Shown here: in pieces, positions 1-5,467 of the stretch | Layout of the letters: each line of letters begins with the position of its first letter | How positions within the stretch are numbered: the first letter of the stretch is position 1 | NCBI GenBank assembly: GCA_002292025.1 | Contig: DBBC01000061.1 | Location: 2,860 to 8,385, forward strand | DNA length: 5,526 bases | Origin: Firmicutes bacterium UBA994 | Lineage (GTDB): Bacteria > Bacillota > UBA994 | Direction: 5' to 3' | The notes under the pieces: generated by a model | What the model was told of the DNA's origin: nothing | What the model saw: only the letters and a program-made list of their open reading frames with translations | Databases searched by the model: none | Program-made: the position numbers and the translations under genes

Positions 1-18
1 CGGAGCCTTTTGCTTCAC
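1..18 (+). repeat. REP-like repeat copy A (truncated by window edge)
   Basis: The first 18 bases, CGGAGCCTTTTGCTTCAC, are identical to the loop end plus right arm of the complete hairpin repeat at 2163-2201 and lie in the same orientation. The left arm would be before base 1, so the palindrome cannot be confirmed here. It lies about 90 bases past the stop codon of the histidine kinase gene, so the two-component pair has a repeat on each side in direct orientation. Confidence 0.8.
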
Positions 19-82
19 GTTAGCCACATCACACGCGCCAAATGCGCTAAATCCTATCGAACATCGCCAGCACAATCCACTA

Positions 83-107
83 GCCGCAGCACACTGTGGC
101 TTGCGGC
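83..107 (-). other. Stem-loop just after the histidine kinase stop codon
   Basis: GCCGCA (83-88) can pair with TGCGGC (102-107), and CAC (90-92) with GTG (96-98) inside it. On the minus strand this hairpin follows the kinase stop codon directly. No T-run follows it, so it is not a canonical Rho-independent terminator; it may be a 3'-end stabilising structure or chance. The rest of bases 19-82 shows no gene or other recognisable element. Confidence 0.3.
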
Positions 108-1460
108 CTAACTCTGCGCCTTCTTGCCAACTATGGGCAGGGTAACCGTAAACACCGCCCCTTGGTCGTTCACAACACCGGCAGAGCCGCCGTGACTTAA
201 CACTATGGCTTTAACGATAGCCAAGCCCAGCCCTGTCTGCCCGTCCTGGCCGCGGCTAAAACGCTCGAAGGCTTGGTCTCCTAGGGCAGGGTCTAGGCCC
301 GGCCCATCATCACGGATAATGATGTCGACCATGCTCCCTCTCAGGTTGGCGGAGAGCTCAATTCTTTGGCGCGCATAGCGTGTAGCGTTGGCGATTAGAT
401 TGGTCAGCGCACGCACGAGTTTGTCAAAATCCCCGGACAGCATCACGTCGGGCGGCTCGACCACAACCAGCTCACTCCCCGCCTCTATTGCTAAGCCGCG
501 CGTTGACTCCCCCGCCGCACTGAATAAATCACGCAGAGGCACATCTTCTTTAACTAGGCGCTCGGGGCGGGCGGTAATGGTGGAAAGATAGATCATGTCG
601 TTGACTAATTTCTGCATCCGTACTGTCTCGCGCGAGATGACATCAAGGCACTGGGCGGCCTCACTGCCACTGTAGATACCGTCTTTAAGGGCCTCGGCAT
701 ACCCTTGAATGTTCATCAAGGGTGTTTTTAATTCGTGGCTGGCGTTTTGCACAAACTCGCGCTGGGCCTCTTCCCCGGCCTGCAGTTGCAGCGCCATGGC
801 GTGCAGCGCGTGTGACAGCTCGGCAATTTCGTCGTCGCCGGTGAGGCGCGCTACGGCACGAAAATCCCCTTGGGCTATTTTGTGGGCGGCATCGGCCAAG
901 CTGCGCACGGGTTTAGATATCTTGCTCGTCCAAAAACTGCCAAGCAGAGTCCCCGCGAGAACGACCACCACCGAAATAGGGATAAAAATCGACATAATGC
1001 TCGCGGTGACAGCTCTAAGCTCCCGCAGCGGCGCGACAGCGACAATAAAGCCGCGGCCTGCCGCAATCTCTGCCACGGCGTAGACATGTTCATCCGTCTG
1101 CAAGCGCCAACGCTCTGCCCTTGTCATGTGTGACAGGTCTTTTAACGGCACGTCGACAAAAGCCCCCCGCGGGAAAGCGGCACTGCTGCTGCCAAGAATG
1201 CGCCCCTGCGCCGACACCCACACCAACTCTGCTCCCACCATGCGGTGTGCCGCCCTAAAGCGCATCGCCCCCTGCCACGGCATAGGCATGTCTAGCGGAC
1301 CCGCCACCGTCACAGCCACGCGATAGAGCTCGCCTTGCGCGCTGTGCACGAGGTACCGTCTAAGCATAAAGTTCGCGCTCAGCGCAAGCGCTAAGCAGGC
1401 GAGCAGGGCAAACACCGTGTTGGTAGCAGCTATTTTTTGCGCTAAACTAAACTTACGCAT
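108..1460 (-). CDS. Membrane sensor histidine kinase (PhoR/WalK-like)
   Basis: This 450-residue protein is the sensor half of a two-component system: it should autophosphorylate on His and pass the phosphate to the adjacent response regulator. Seen in the sequence: a basic N-terminus and transmembrane helix (about 10-32), an extracytoplasmic sensor region (about 33-150), a second helix (about 152-176), a HAMP linker (about 177-228), then a HisKA domain with SHELKTPL, the phospho-acceptor being His242. The HATPase_c domain has an N box (LTNLIANA, 352-359), G1 box (DDGPGL, 384-389), F box (FERFSR) and G2 box (GLGLAI, 410-415), so all catalytic boxes are present. The sensor region has a PAS/Cache-like feel (VWVSAQGRILGSS) but this is weak, and the ligand is unknown. 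The start ATG overlaps the regulator's 3' end by 8 bases and has only a weak Shine-Dalgarno sequence, which points to translational coupling. The stop is TAG. Confidence 0.95.
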   Translation of the reverse strand: MRKFSLAQKIAATNTVFALLACLALALSANFMLRRYLVHSAQGELYRVAVTVAGPLDMPMPWQGAMRFRAAHRMVGAELVWVSAQGRILGSSSAAFPRGAFVDVPLKDLSHMTRAERWRLQTDEHVYAVAEIAAGRGFIVAVAPLRELRAVTASIMSIFIPISVVVVLAGTLLGSFWTSKISKPVRSLADAAHKIAQGDFRAVARLTGDDEIAELSHALHAMALQLQAGEEAQREFVQNASHELKTPLMNIQGYAEALKDGIYSGSEAAQCLDVISRETVRMQKLVNDMIYLSTITARPERLVKEDVPLRDLFSAAGESTRGLAIEAGSELVVVEPPDVMLSGDFDKLVRALTNLIANATRYARQRIELSANLRGSMVDIIIRDDGPGLDPALGDQAFERFSRGQDGQTGLGLAIVKAIVLSHGGSAGVVNDQGAVFTVTLPIVGKKAQS

Positions 1461-2124
1461 TTACACGATACCCATAGCCCCAAACTGTCGCTACTTCCAC
1501 CTGCGATACCCCGTCCAGTTTTTTGCGAATGCGCCGCACCAAGTCGTCTACAGAACGGCTGTCGCCAAGGTAAGAGTAGCCCCACACCGCAGTCAGCAGT
1601 TGCTCCCGCGTAAAGGCCCGCCCTTTGTTCTCAAGCAAAAACTTTAGCAGCTCAAACTCCTTGTTGGTCAGCTCTAACGTCAGTGTCCCGACGCGAGCAA
1701 TGCGAGCGGCAAAGTCCAGAGTAAGATCAAGATGGTTTGCAGTGCCTTGCTCTGCCACCTGCTGTTCAATGCGGCGAAAAATTGCTCTAATGCGGGCCAA
1801 AAGCTCGCGCGGGCTAAAAGGTTTTACTAAGTAGTCGTCGCCGCCAAGCTCAATTCCTAAGATGCGGTCAAACTCCTCACTGCGGGCCGAGACAAAGATT
1901 ATAGGCGTTTGGTGTTTAGCCCGGATGCGCTTGCACAACTCCAACCCGTCCAGACCTGGCAGCATTATGTCCAGCACGATTAAGTCTGCTCCCTGCTGCG
2001 CAATGGCCGCGAGGAGGCCTTCGCCATCCGCATGCGGAAAAACGCGATATCCCTCATGCTCAAGATAGCGCACAAGCAGCTCGCGCACTCCCTTTTCGTC
2101 TTCCACCACGTGAATCTGACGCAT
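1453..2124 (-). CDS. OmpR/PhoB-family response regulator
   Basis: A 223-residue DNA-binding response regulator, the partner of the overlapping histidine kinase. The receiver domain (about 1-118) has the acidic pair Glu8/Asp9, the phospho-acceptor Asp52 in LIVLDIMLPGLDG, Ser79 at the Thr/Ser switch position, Tyr98 and the conserved Lys101 in YLVKPF. A short linker leads to an OmpR/PhoB winged-helix domain (about 130-222) with the typical LTNKEFELLKFLLENKG, REQLL, VDDLVRRIRKKL and TVWGYGYR segments. Length is normal for the family. The ATG at 2124 was chosen because it begins the receiver fold (MRQIHVVEDE) and has a GGAGG 7 bases upstream. The frame stays open 30 codons further, but those codons run through repeat B and are not family-like. 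The ending ATGCGTAA joins the kinase start to the regulator stop. Target genes cannot be read from the window. Confidence 0.95.
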   Translation of the reverse strand: MRQIHVVEDEKGVRELLVRYLEHEGYRVFPHADGEGLLAAIAQQGADLIVLDIMLPGLDGLELCKRIRAKHQTPIIFVSARSEEFDRILGIELGGDDYLVKPFSPRELLARIRAIFRRIEQQVAEQGTANHLDLTLDFAARIARVGTLTLELTNKEFELLKFLLENKGRAFTREQLLTAVWGYSYLGDSRSVDDLVRRIRKKLDGVSQVEVATVWGYGYRVNA

Positions 2125-2131
2125 GGTTCCC

Positions 2132-2136
2132 CCTCC
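2132..2136 (-). promoter_or_regulatory. Ribosome binding site of the response regulator
   Basis: On the minus strand GGAGG sits 7 bases before the ATG at 2124, inside a purine run (GAGGGGAGGGGGAACC). It fixes the start at 2124 rather than the upstream in-frame codons that would translate repeat B. Only 26 bases separate it from the base of the repeat B hairpin. Confidence 0.75.
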
Positions 2137-2150
2137 CCTCTCTCTCCTGC

Positions 2151-2201
2151 GAAGAAGCAAAAGGGGTGAAGCAAAAGGGACGGAGCCTTTTGCTTCACCC
2201 C
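2151..2201 (-). terminator. Terminator-like hairpin with T-rich tail, before the two-component operon
   Basis: Read on the minus strand, the perfect 16-bp stem of repeat B ends in CCCC and is followed at once by TTTTGCTTCTTC (2162-2151; 8 of 12 are T). This is the layout of an intrinsic terminator placed after the transposase gene and only 38 bases before the response regulator ATG. The tail is interrupted by GC, so efficiency is uncertain, and the T-tract is itself part of the repeat's duplicated flank, so it may be incidental. On the plus strand no T-run follows. Confidence 0.4.
2163..2201 (+). repeat. REP-like palindromic repeat copy B (complete)
   Basis: A perfect 16-bp stem, GGGGTGAAGCAAAAGG (2163-2178) and its complement (2186-2201), around the 7-base loop GACGGAG (2179-2185). 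It is the best preserved copy in the window. A second AAGCAAAAG lies 14 bases upstream (2155-2163). It sits between the transposase 3' end and the response regulator start. Confidence 0.9.
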
Positions 2202-2297
2202 ATTGAAATCGCATATGTCCTCGGCTACGGTTGCACCGACTACATCACGCCGGGAGGCTCCTGACATTGTGCCGCCCGCCACCGCCCGTAACGCCCG
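2202..2297. other. Non-coding tail of the transposase gene with small direct repeats
   Basis: These 96 bases between the transposase stop codon and repeat B hold no gene. They contain three CGCCCG motifs at 2273, 2283 and 2292 (10 and 9 bases apart). They also hold a 14-base segment (2224-2237) that matches 13 of 14 bases of the transposase 3' end at 2297-2310. No convincing promoter for the two-component operon was seen here. Confidence 0.4.
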
Positions 2298-3080
2298 CTA
2301 CCGTTGCACCTGTTGGTTTAAGTTGGCACGGTGGACTGTATTGGCGCTGACCTCAAGCAGGGCTGCGAGCTTTCTGTGGCTTAGCTTGGTACGCTTAAGC
2401 ACCTCAACGGCTAGTCTGCCGATATGCTCCGGGTATTGCTTAAGAGAACCGCTGTCCCCTATCCCATGTGCTATGCAATACCGTGAGATTATGGCGCGCG
2501 CAAGACTTATTCTGTGCTCCGCAGCGTCCTCATCTGTGTCTAAATATTCGTGCTCGTCATGCTCTTCGTGCAAGCCGCTGAGCCCTTCGAGCCCACCGGA
2601 AACCAAACCCAGCACGAACTGGCGCTGCGCGGGAGCCACGACATCAAGATTGCCTAGGTACTCACGATAGCTACTCCACGTGTACTGCTTGGCGTCGTTG
2701 GCTAGCCCCGCCTTGAGGGGATTGTTGTGTACATAGCGAATCACATGCAGCAGGTGCACTTCGCTGGTGATAATTTCGCTCCTGTAGCGGTTCTGAAACA
2801 CGTGTCCCACTCTGTCGTGCACGGAGTTATACCACATCGCATACTTTAAGTTCATCTTCCGTAGCGCGCTTTTGAACGTCTCTGGCCCGGCGTGGACGAC
2901 AACGTGAACATGATTGTCCATCACACAGTAGGCTGCGGGGCTGAGCTCCGTTGCCTCCCGCATGGTTCTCAGGAAATACGCCTTTTCTCCGTTAGACCGA
3001 TAGATAAAGTCACGATTGATGCCGCGCATCATCACATGATAGTAACCGGTGGGGCTGATTTCGCGCGCTCGCCTAGGCAT
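2298..3080 (-). CDS. REP-associated tyrosine transposase (RAYT, Y1_Tnp / IS200-like)
   Basis: A 260-residue single-strand DNA transposase of the Y1 HUH family. It should nick and rejoin DNA at the hairpin repeats through a covalent phosphotyrosine bond. Visible motifs: the RAYT-type N-terminus GYYHVMMRGINRDFIY (12-27), the metal-binding HUH as DNHVHVVV (His57, His59), the catalytic Tyr116 in IRYVHNNPLKAG, and the trailing WSSYREY (135-141). After an acidic linker (about 165-190, rich in Glu, Asp and His) comes a C-terminal helix-turn-helix-like segment, LSHRKLAALLEVSANTVHRA (233-252). This is longer than the minimal IS200 TnpA (about 150 residues) but usual for many Bacillota RAYTs. The ATG at 3080 has AAGGAGG 7 bases upstream; an open extension of 40 codons lacks family similarity and overlaps the methyltransferase gene. 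All catalytic residues are present, so it may be active. It lies between inverted repeats B and C. Confidence 0.93.
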   Translation of the reverse strand: MPRRAREISPTGYYHVMMRGINRDFIYRSNGEKAYFLRTMREATELSPAAYCVMDNHVHVVVHAGPETFKSALRKMNLKYAMWYNSVHDRVGHVFQNRYRSEIITSEVHLLHVIRYVHNNPLKAGLANDAKQYTWSSYREYLGNLDVVAPAQRQFVLGLVSGGLEGLSGLHEEHDEHEYLDTDEDAAEHRISLARAIISRYCIAHGIGDSGSLKQYPEHIGRLAVEVLKRTKLSHRKLAALLEVSANTVHRANLNQQVQR

Positions 3081-3087
3081 TAGCTCG

Positions 3088-3094
3088 CCTCCTT
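3088..3094 (-). promoter_or_regulatory. Ribosome binding site of the transposase
   Basis: A near-perfect AAGGAGG on the minus strand, 7 bases before the ATG at 3080. It decides the start against an in-frame upstream alternative. It is the strongest Shine-Dalgarno sequence in the window, which is noteworthy for a transposase. Confidence 0.85.
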
Positions 3095-3132
3095 GTTTTT
3101 GCCACTGTCGCTGTTTGTTGTTTGTTCTAAGA

Positions 3133-3777
3133 TTAGCAGGTTGGAGGCTGTGAAGCAATAGGCTCCGTCCCTTTTGCTTCTTTTGCTTGGGCAGCCTCAA
3201 AGACGTAGTAACCTTTGTCGCGATCGCGGATATGTACGGCAGAAAAAAGCAGGGCCAACTCCTTCGCAGTGGAGGGAGCGCCCTGTTTTTTTTGAATGAC
3301 TACCCACAGACTGCCTCCTAGGTTAAGATGCGCGGCAGCGCCGCGATACATTGCGAACACCACGCTCTTGCCTGCGCGGATGGGTGGATTGAGGAGTATG
3401 CAGTCGAACCTGGCTTGCTCTAGGGCGAGAAAGCCGTCGGTTAGAACGAACCGAGTATTAGTTGCGCCGTTTAGCACGCAATTTTTAGCGGCAAGGTCAA
3501 GTGCGCGCGCGTTAATGTCGGCTAGTGTCACGCTACCGCTCGGATTAAGTAGGGCTGCGGTGATGCCGAGCGGTCCGTAGCCGCAGCCCATGTCGAGTAC
3601 GGAGGCGCCCGCGGGGATGCGCATGGCGGCGATCAGGGCCTGTGTGCCGTAGTCCACCGCGTCTTTGGCGAACACGCCGGCGTCAGTGAAAAAGCGGAGT
3701 GCATGCCCGCGCAGGGTGGCGTGAATTAACTTGACGTCATGCTCGACTGTGGGATTTGGGGTGTAGTAGTGTGGCAT
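3133..3777 (-). CDS. Class I SAM-dependent methyltransferase (YbxB/RsmC-like small domain)
   Basis: A 214-residue protein resembling the single-domain RsmC-like methyltransferases (B. subtilis YbxB type). These are thought to methylate a base amino group in RNA; the exact substrate here is not shown. Seen: an HYYTPNP start with GVFAKDAVDYGT (34-45), SAM-binding motif I VLDMGCGYGPLG (60-71), an acidic ribose-binding strand VTLADINARAL (83-93), and catalytic motif IV NPPIRAGK (130-137), typical of amino-group methyltransferases. The fold should end near DKGYYVFEAA (187-196). The remaining 18 residues come largely from repeat C: residues 200-209 are encoded by the hairpin and 198-199 by its duplicated flank. 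The gene's own C-terminus was probably lost or extended when the repeat arrived. The ATG at 3777 matches the family N-terminus; a TTG 9 bases upstream is less likely. The upstream gap is entirely repeat D. Confidence 0.9.
   Translation of the reverse strand: MPHYYTPNPTVEHDVKLIHATLRGHALRFFTDAGVFAKDAVDYGTQALIAAMRIPAGASVLDMGCGYGPLGITAALLNPSGSVTLADINARALDLAAKNCVLNGATNTRFVLTDGFLALEQARFDCILLNPPIRAGKSVVFAMYRGAAAHLNLGGSLWVVIQKKQGAPSTAKELALLFSAVHIRDRDKGYYVFEAAQAKEAKGTEPIASQPPTC
3152..3180 (-). repeat. REP-like palindromic repeat copy C (inside a coding end)
   Basis: Arms GAAGCAATAGG (3152-3162) and CCTTTTGCTTC (3170-3180) pair at 10 of 11 positions around CTCCGTC (3163-3169), the reverse complement of the loop in copy B. 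The orientation is therefore opposite to A and B. A tandem copy of the arm core abuts it (3180-3188). A further 7-bp outer stem is possible between GAGGCTG (3144-3150) and CAGCCTC (3192-3198). It lies within the 3' end of the methyltransferase reading frame. Confidence 0.87.
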
Positions 3778-3810
3778 GTGAAGCAAAAGGCTCCGTCCCT
3801 AATGCTTCAC
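3778..3810 (-). repeat. REP-like palindromic repeat copy D (pyrG/methyltransferase junction)
   Basis: Arms GTGAAGCAAAAGG (3778-3790) and CCTAATGCTTCAC (3798-3810) pair at 11 of 13 positions around CTCCGTC (3791-3797), in the same orientation as copy C. The two mismatches are adjacent (TT replaced by AA at 3801-3802). CTAATGCT (3799-3806) recurs 11 bases on at 3810-3817, inside the last codons of pyrG. On the minus strand the loop side gives GGGACGGAG, whose GGAG (3794-3791) ends 13 bases before the methyltransferase ATG and is the only candidate ribosome binding site there. Confidence 0.87.
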
Positions 3811-5405
3811 TAATGCTGCAGGGCGGCGGCGATGAGGTCGCGGAAGAGGGGATGAGGGCGGTTAGGGCGGGACTTAAACTCAGGGTGGAACTGCACACCG
3901 ATAAAGAAGGGATGGCTGGGATCTTCCACAATTTCGACCAAGCGCCCGTCGGGCGAAGTGCCTGCAATCACCAGCCCGGCTTGGGTGAGCTGCTCGCGAT
4001 AAGAGTTGTTAAACTCATAGCGGTGGCGATGCCGCTCGTCGATAAGTTCTTGGCCGTAGGCGGCATAGGCTTTCGTGCCTTTCTGGAGTTTGCAGGGATA
4101 TGCGCCTAGGCGCATGGTGCCGCCGAGATTATCTAGGTTCTTTTGCTCGGGCAGCAGGTCAATGACCGGGTACAGGCAGTCGCTAAATTCAGCACTGTCG
4201 GCATCTGCCCAGCCACATACAAAACGCGCGTACTCTATCACCATGGCCTGCATACCTAGGCACAGCCCAAGAAAGGGAATATGGTTGGTGCGAGCGTAGT
4301 TTATGGCCCTGATTTTCCCTGCGATGCCCCGCCCGCCAAAGCCACCCGGCACGATGATCGCGTCCGCGCCCGCCAGATGAGCGGCGACACCGGCTGTTTC
4401 GATGTCCTCAGAGTTAACCCAGACTATTTCAATCTTTGCCGAGTGAGCGAAACCGGCGTGGTGAAGCGCCTCGGCGACGCTCAGGTAAGCGTCGTGCACT
4501 GCCACGTATTTACCGACAACAGCAACGCGCAACCGATGCTTTAGGACACTAATGTTCAACACTAGCTGCCTCCACTCTGCCAGATCAGGTGCGCGGGGAA
4601 CAAGCTGTAATCGCTCCATAACCAGCTCGTCTAGGCGCTGCTCGGCAAGGCGCAGGGGCACTTCATAAATTGAGGGTACGTCAAGATTCTCCACGATGGC
4701 GGCTGGGTCAATGTCGCAGAGCAGGGCGATTTTGGCCTTCAGTTCAACGGAAAGCGGCGCGCCGGTGCGACATACCAGTACGTCGGCCCTGATGCCGAGA
4801 CTCCGCAGCTCTTTTACACTGTGCTGTGTCGGCTTTGTCTTTAGCTCGCCGCCGATAGTCAGCTGCGGCACTAAGGTGACGTGCACGTAAAGCACGTTCT
4901 CGCGTCCGACTTCAATGCGCATCTGGCGGATGGCGTCAAGGAAGGGCAGGGATTCAATATCGCCTACCGTGCCGCCTATTTCCACGATGACCACGTCGGC
5001 CCGGCTTTCGCGCGCCAAGCGGTACACGCGCTCTTTTATTTCGTTGGTAATGTGGGGGATAACTTGCACCGTGACGCCAAGGTAATCGCCCTTGCGTTCT
5101 TTGTCGATGACGGTCTTGTAGATGCGGCCTGCGGTGACGCTGTTAAGGCTGGAAAGGTTGAGGTCCATAAATCTTTCATAGTGCCCTATATCTAGGTCGG
5201 TCTCGGCTCCGTCATCGGTGACAAAGACCTCGCCGTGCTGATAAGGGCTCATGGTGCCGGGGTCAACGTTGATGTAGGGGTCGATCTTAACGGCGGTCAC
5301 GCGGTAGCCGCGCGCCCGCAACAGCGCCCCGATGCTCGAGGTGGCGATCCCCTTGCCGAGGCTGCTGACCACGCCGCCGGTAACAAAGATATAAAAGGTC
5401 TCCAT
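3810..5405 (-). CDS. pyrG: CTP synthase (glutamine-hydrolysing)
   Basis: Makes CTP from UTP, ATP and glutamine, the last step of pyrimidine nucleotide synthesis, in the cytoplasm. The 531-residue length is normal. The N-terminal amidoligase domain (about 1-267) has YIFVTGGVVSSLGKG with P-loop Lys18, KIDPYINVDPGTMSPYQHGEVFVTDDG (40-66), DLDIGHYERF (70-79), Glu142 in VEIGGTVGDIES, and the nucleotide-binding KTKPTQHS (189-196). The C-terminal class I glutamine amidotransferase domain (about 293-530) has an oxyanion-loop PGGFGGRG, the nucleophile Cys382 in GLCLGMQ, and His507/Glu509 in QFHPEF. MRLGAYPCKL and RHRHRYEFNN are also family hallmarks. No residue appears missing. The ATG at 5405 was chosen because GGAG lies 9 bases upstream; a GTG two codons earlier would leave only 3 bases. 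The stop TAG shares one base with repeat D. No leader terminator of the kind that controls pyrG in Bacillus was seen. Confidence 0.98.
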   Translation of the reverse strand: METFYIFVTGGVVSSLGKGIATSSIGALLRARGYRVTAVKIDPYINVDPGTMSPYQHGEVFVTDDGAETDLDIGHYERFMDLNLSSLNSVTAGRIYKTVIDKERKGDYLGVTVQVIPHITNEIKERVYRLARESRADVVIVEIGGTVGDIESLPFLDAIRQMRIEVGRENVLYVHVTLVPQLTIGGELKTKPTQHSVKELRSLGIRADVLVCRTGAPLSVELKAKIALLCDIDPAAIVENLDVPSIYEVPLRLAEQRLDELVMERLQLVPRAPDLAEWRQLVLNISVLKHRLRVAVVGKYVAVHDAYLSVAEALHHAGFAHSAKIEIVWVNSEDIETAGVAAHLAGADAIIVPGGFGGRGIAGKIRAINYARTNHIPFLGLCLGMQAMVIEYARFVCGWADADSAEFSDCLYPVIDLLPEQKNLDNLGGTMRLGAYPCKLQKGTKAYAAYGQELIDERHRHRYEFNNSYREQLTQAGLVIAGTSPDGRLVEIVEDPSHPFFIGVQFHPEFKSRPNRPHPLFRDLIAAALQH

Positions 5406-5414
5406 ACTCACCTT

Positions 5415-5418
5415 CTCC
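5415..5418 (-). promoter_or_regulatory. Ribosome binding site of pyrG
   Basis: On the minus strand GGAG (in GGAGAAGGTGAGT) ends 9 bases before the ATG at 5405. This favours that ATG over the GTG at 5411. Confidence 0.65.
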
Positions 5419-5443
5419 GGGAGCGCATGCTACCACAGCCCGG

Positions 5444-5466
5444 CCCTCCTTGCGCTTGAGCGAGGG
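5444..5466. other. Stem-loop in the pyrG upstream region
   Basis: CCCTC (5444-5448) can pair with GAGGG (5462-5466), with a possible short inner stem. It lies about 40 bases upstream of pyrG and directly before the ATG of the possible divergent gene. No T-run follows on either strand, so it is not an obvious terminator. Function unknown; may be chance. Confidence 0.25.
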
Positions 5467-5467
5467 T

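Larger units (their letters stand above)
2155..3188 (-). mobile_element. RAYT element: Y1 transposase between inverted REP-like repeats
   Basis: The segment holds a single tyrosine (Y1/HUH) transposase gene with its own strong ribosome binding site. It is bracketed by repeat copies B and C in inverted orientation: 2168-2198 and the reverse complement of 3150-3180 agree at 30 of 31 positions. On both outer sides a further copy of AAGCAAAAG abuts or lies near the hairpin (2155-2163 and 3180-3188), which makes the ends symmetric and is why these limits were chosen. RAYT genes flanked by REP palindromes in inverted orientation are a known arrangement, best studied in gamma-proteobacteria. Whether this whole unit moved together is inference; RAYTs are usually single-copy and vertically kept, spreading the short repeats rather than themselves. 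Confidence 0.55.

Noticed and set aside
388..1326. Several open frames of 60-125 codons on the plus strand opposite the kinase, and similar ones opposite pyrG and the transposase
   Set aside because: They lie antisense to well-supported genes, are rich in Ser, Arg and Ala as antisense frames of G+C-rich genes are, and show no recognisable family motif.
2125..2214. A 30-residue N-terminal extension of the response regulator
   Set aside because: It translates repeat B and the purine-rich ribosome binding site. Receiver domains start at the chosen ATG, which has GGAGG 7 bases upstream.
3081..3200. A 40-residue N-terminal extension of the transposase
   Set aside because: It runs through repeat C and overlaps the methyltransferase. 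RAYTs begin near PRRAREISPTGYYHV, and AAGGAGG marks the ATG at 3080.
3778..3786. TTG at 3786 as methyltransferase start
   Set aside because: It adds only Leu-His from the repeat arm before the family-like MPHYYTPNP, and stands 4 bases from the GGAG.
1..3817. CRISPR array
   Set aside because: The four repeats are palindromic, vary in orientation, and are separated by whole genes of different length, with no spacer-like regular units.
5403..5411. GTG at 5411 as the pyrG start (533 residues)
   Set aside because: It would leave only 3 bases after GGAG; the ATG at 5405 has 9-base spacing and gives the usual N-terminus.
5406..5450. Bacillus-type pyrG leader control by reiterative G addition (GGGCT followed by GCTCCC)
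   Set aside because: GGGCTG and GCTCCC do occur on the minus strand before pyrG, but there is no good promoter placing the start at GGG and no terminator hairpin with a T-run.
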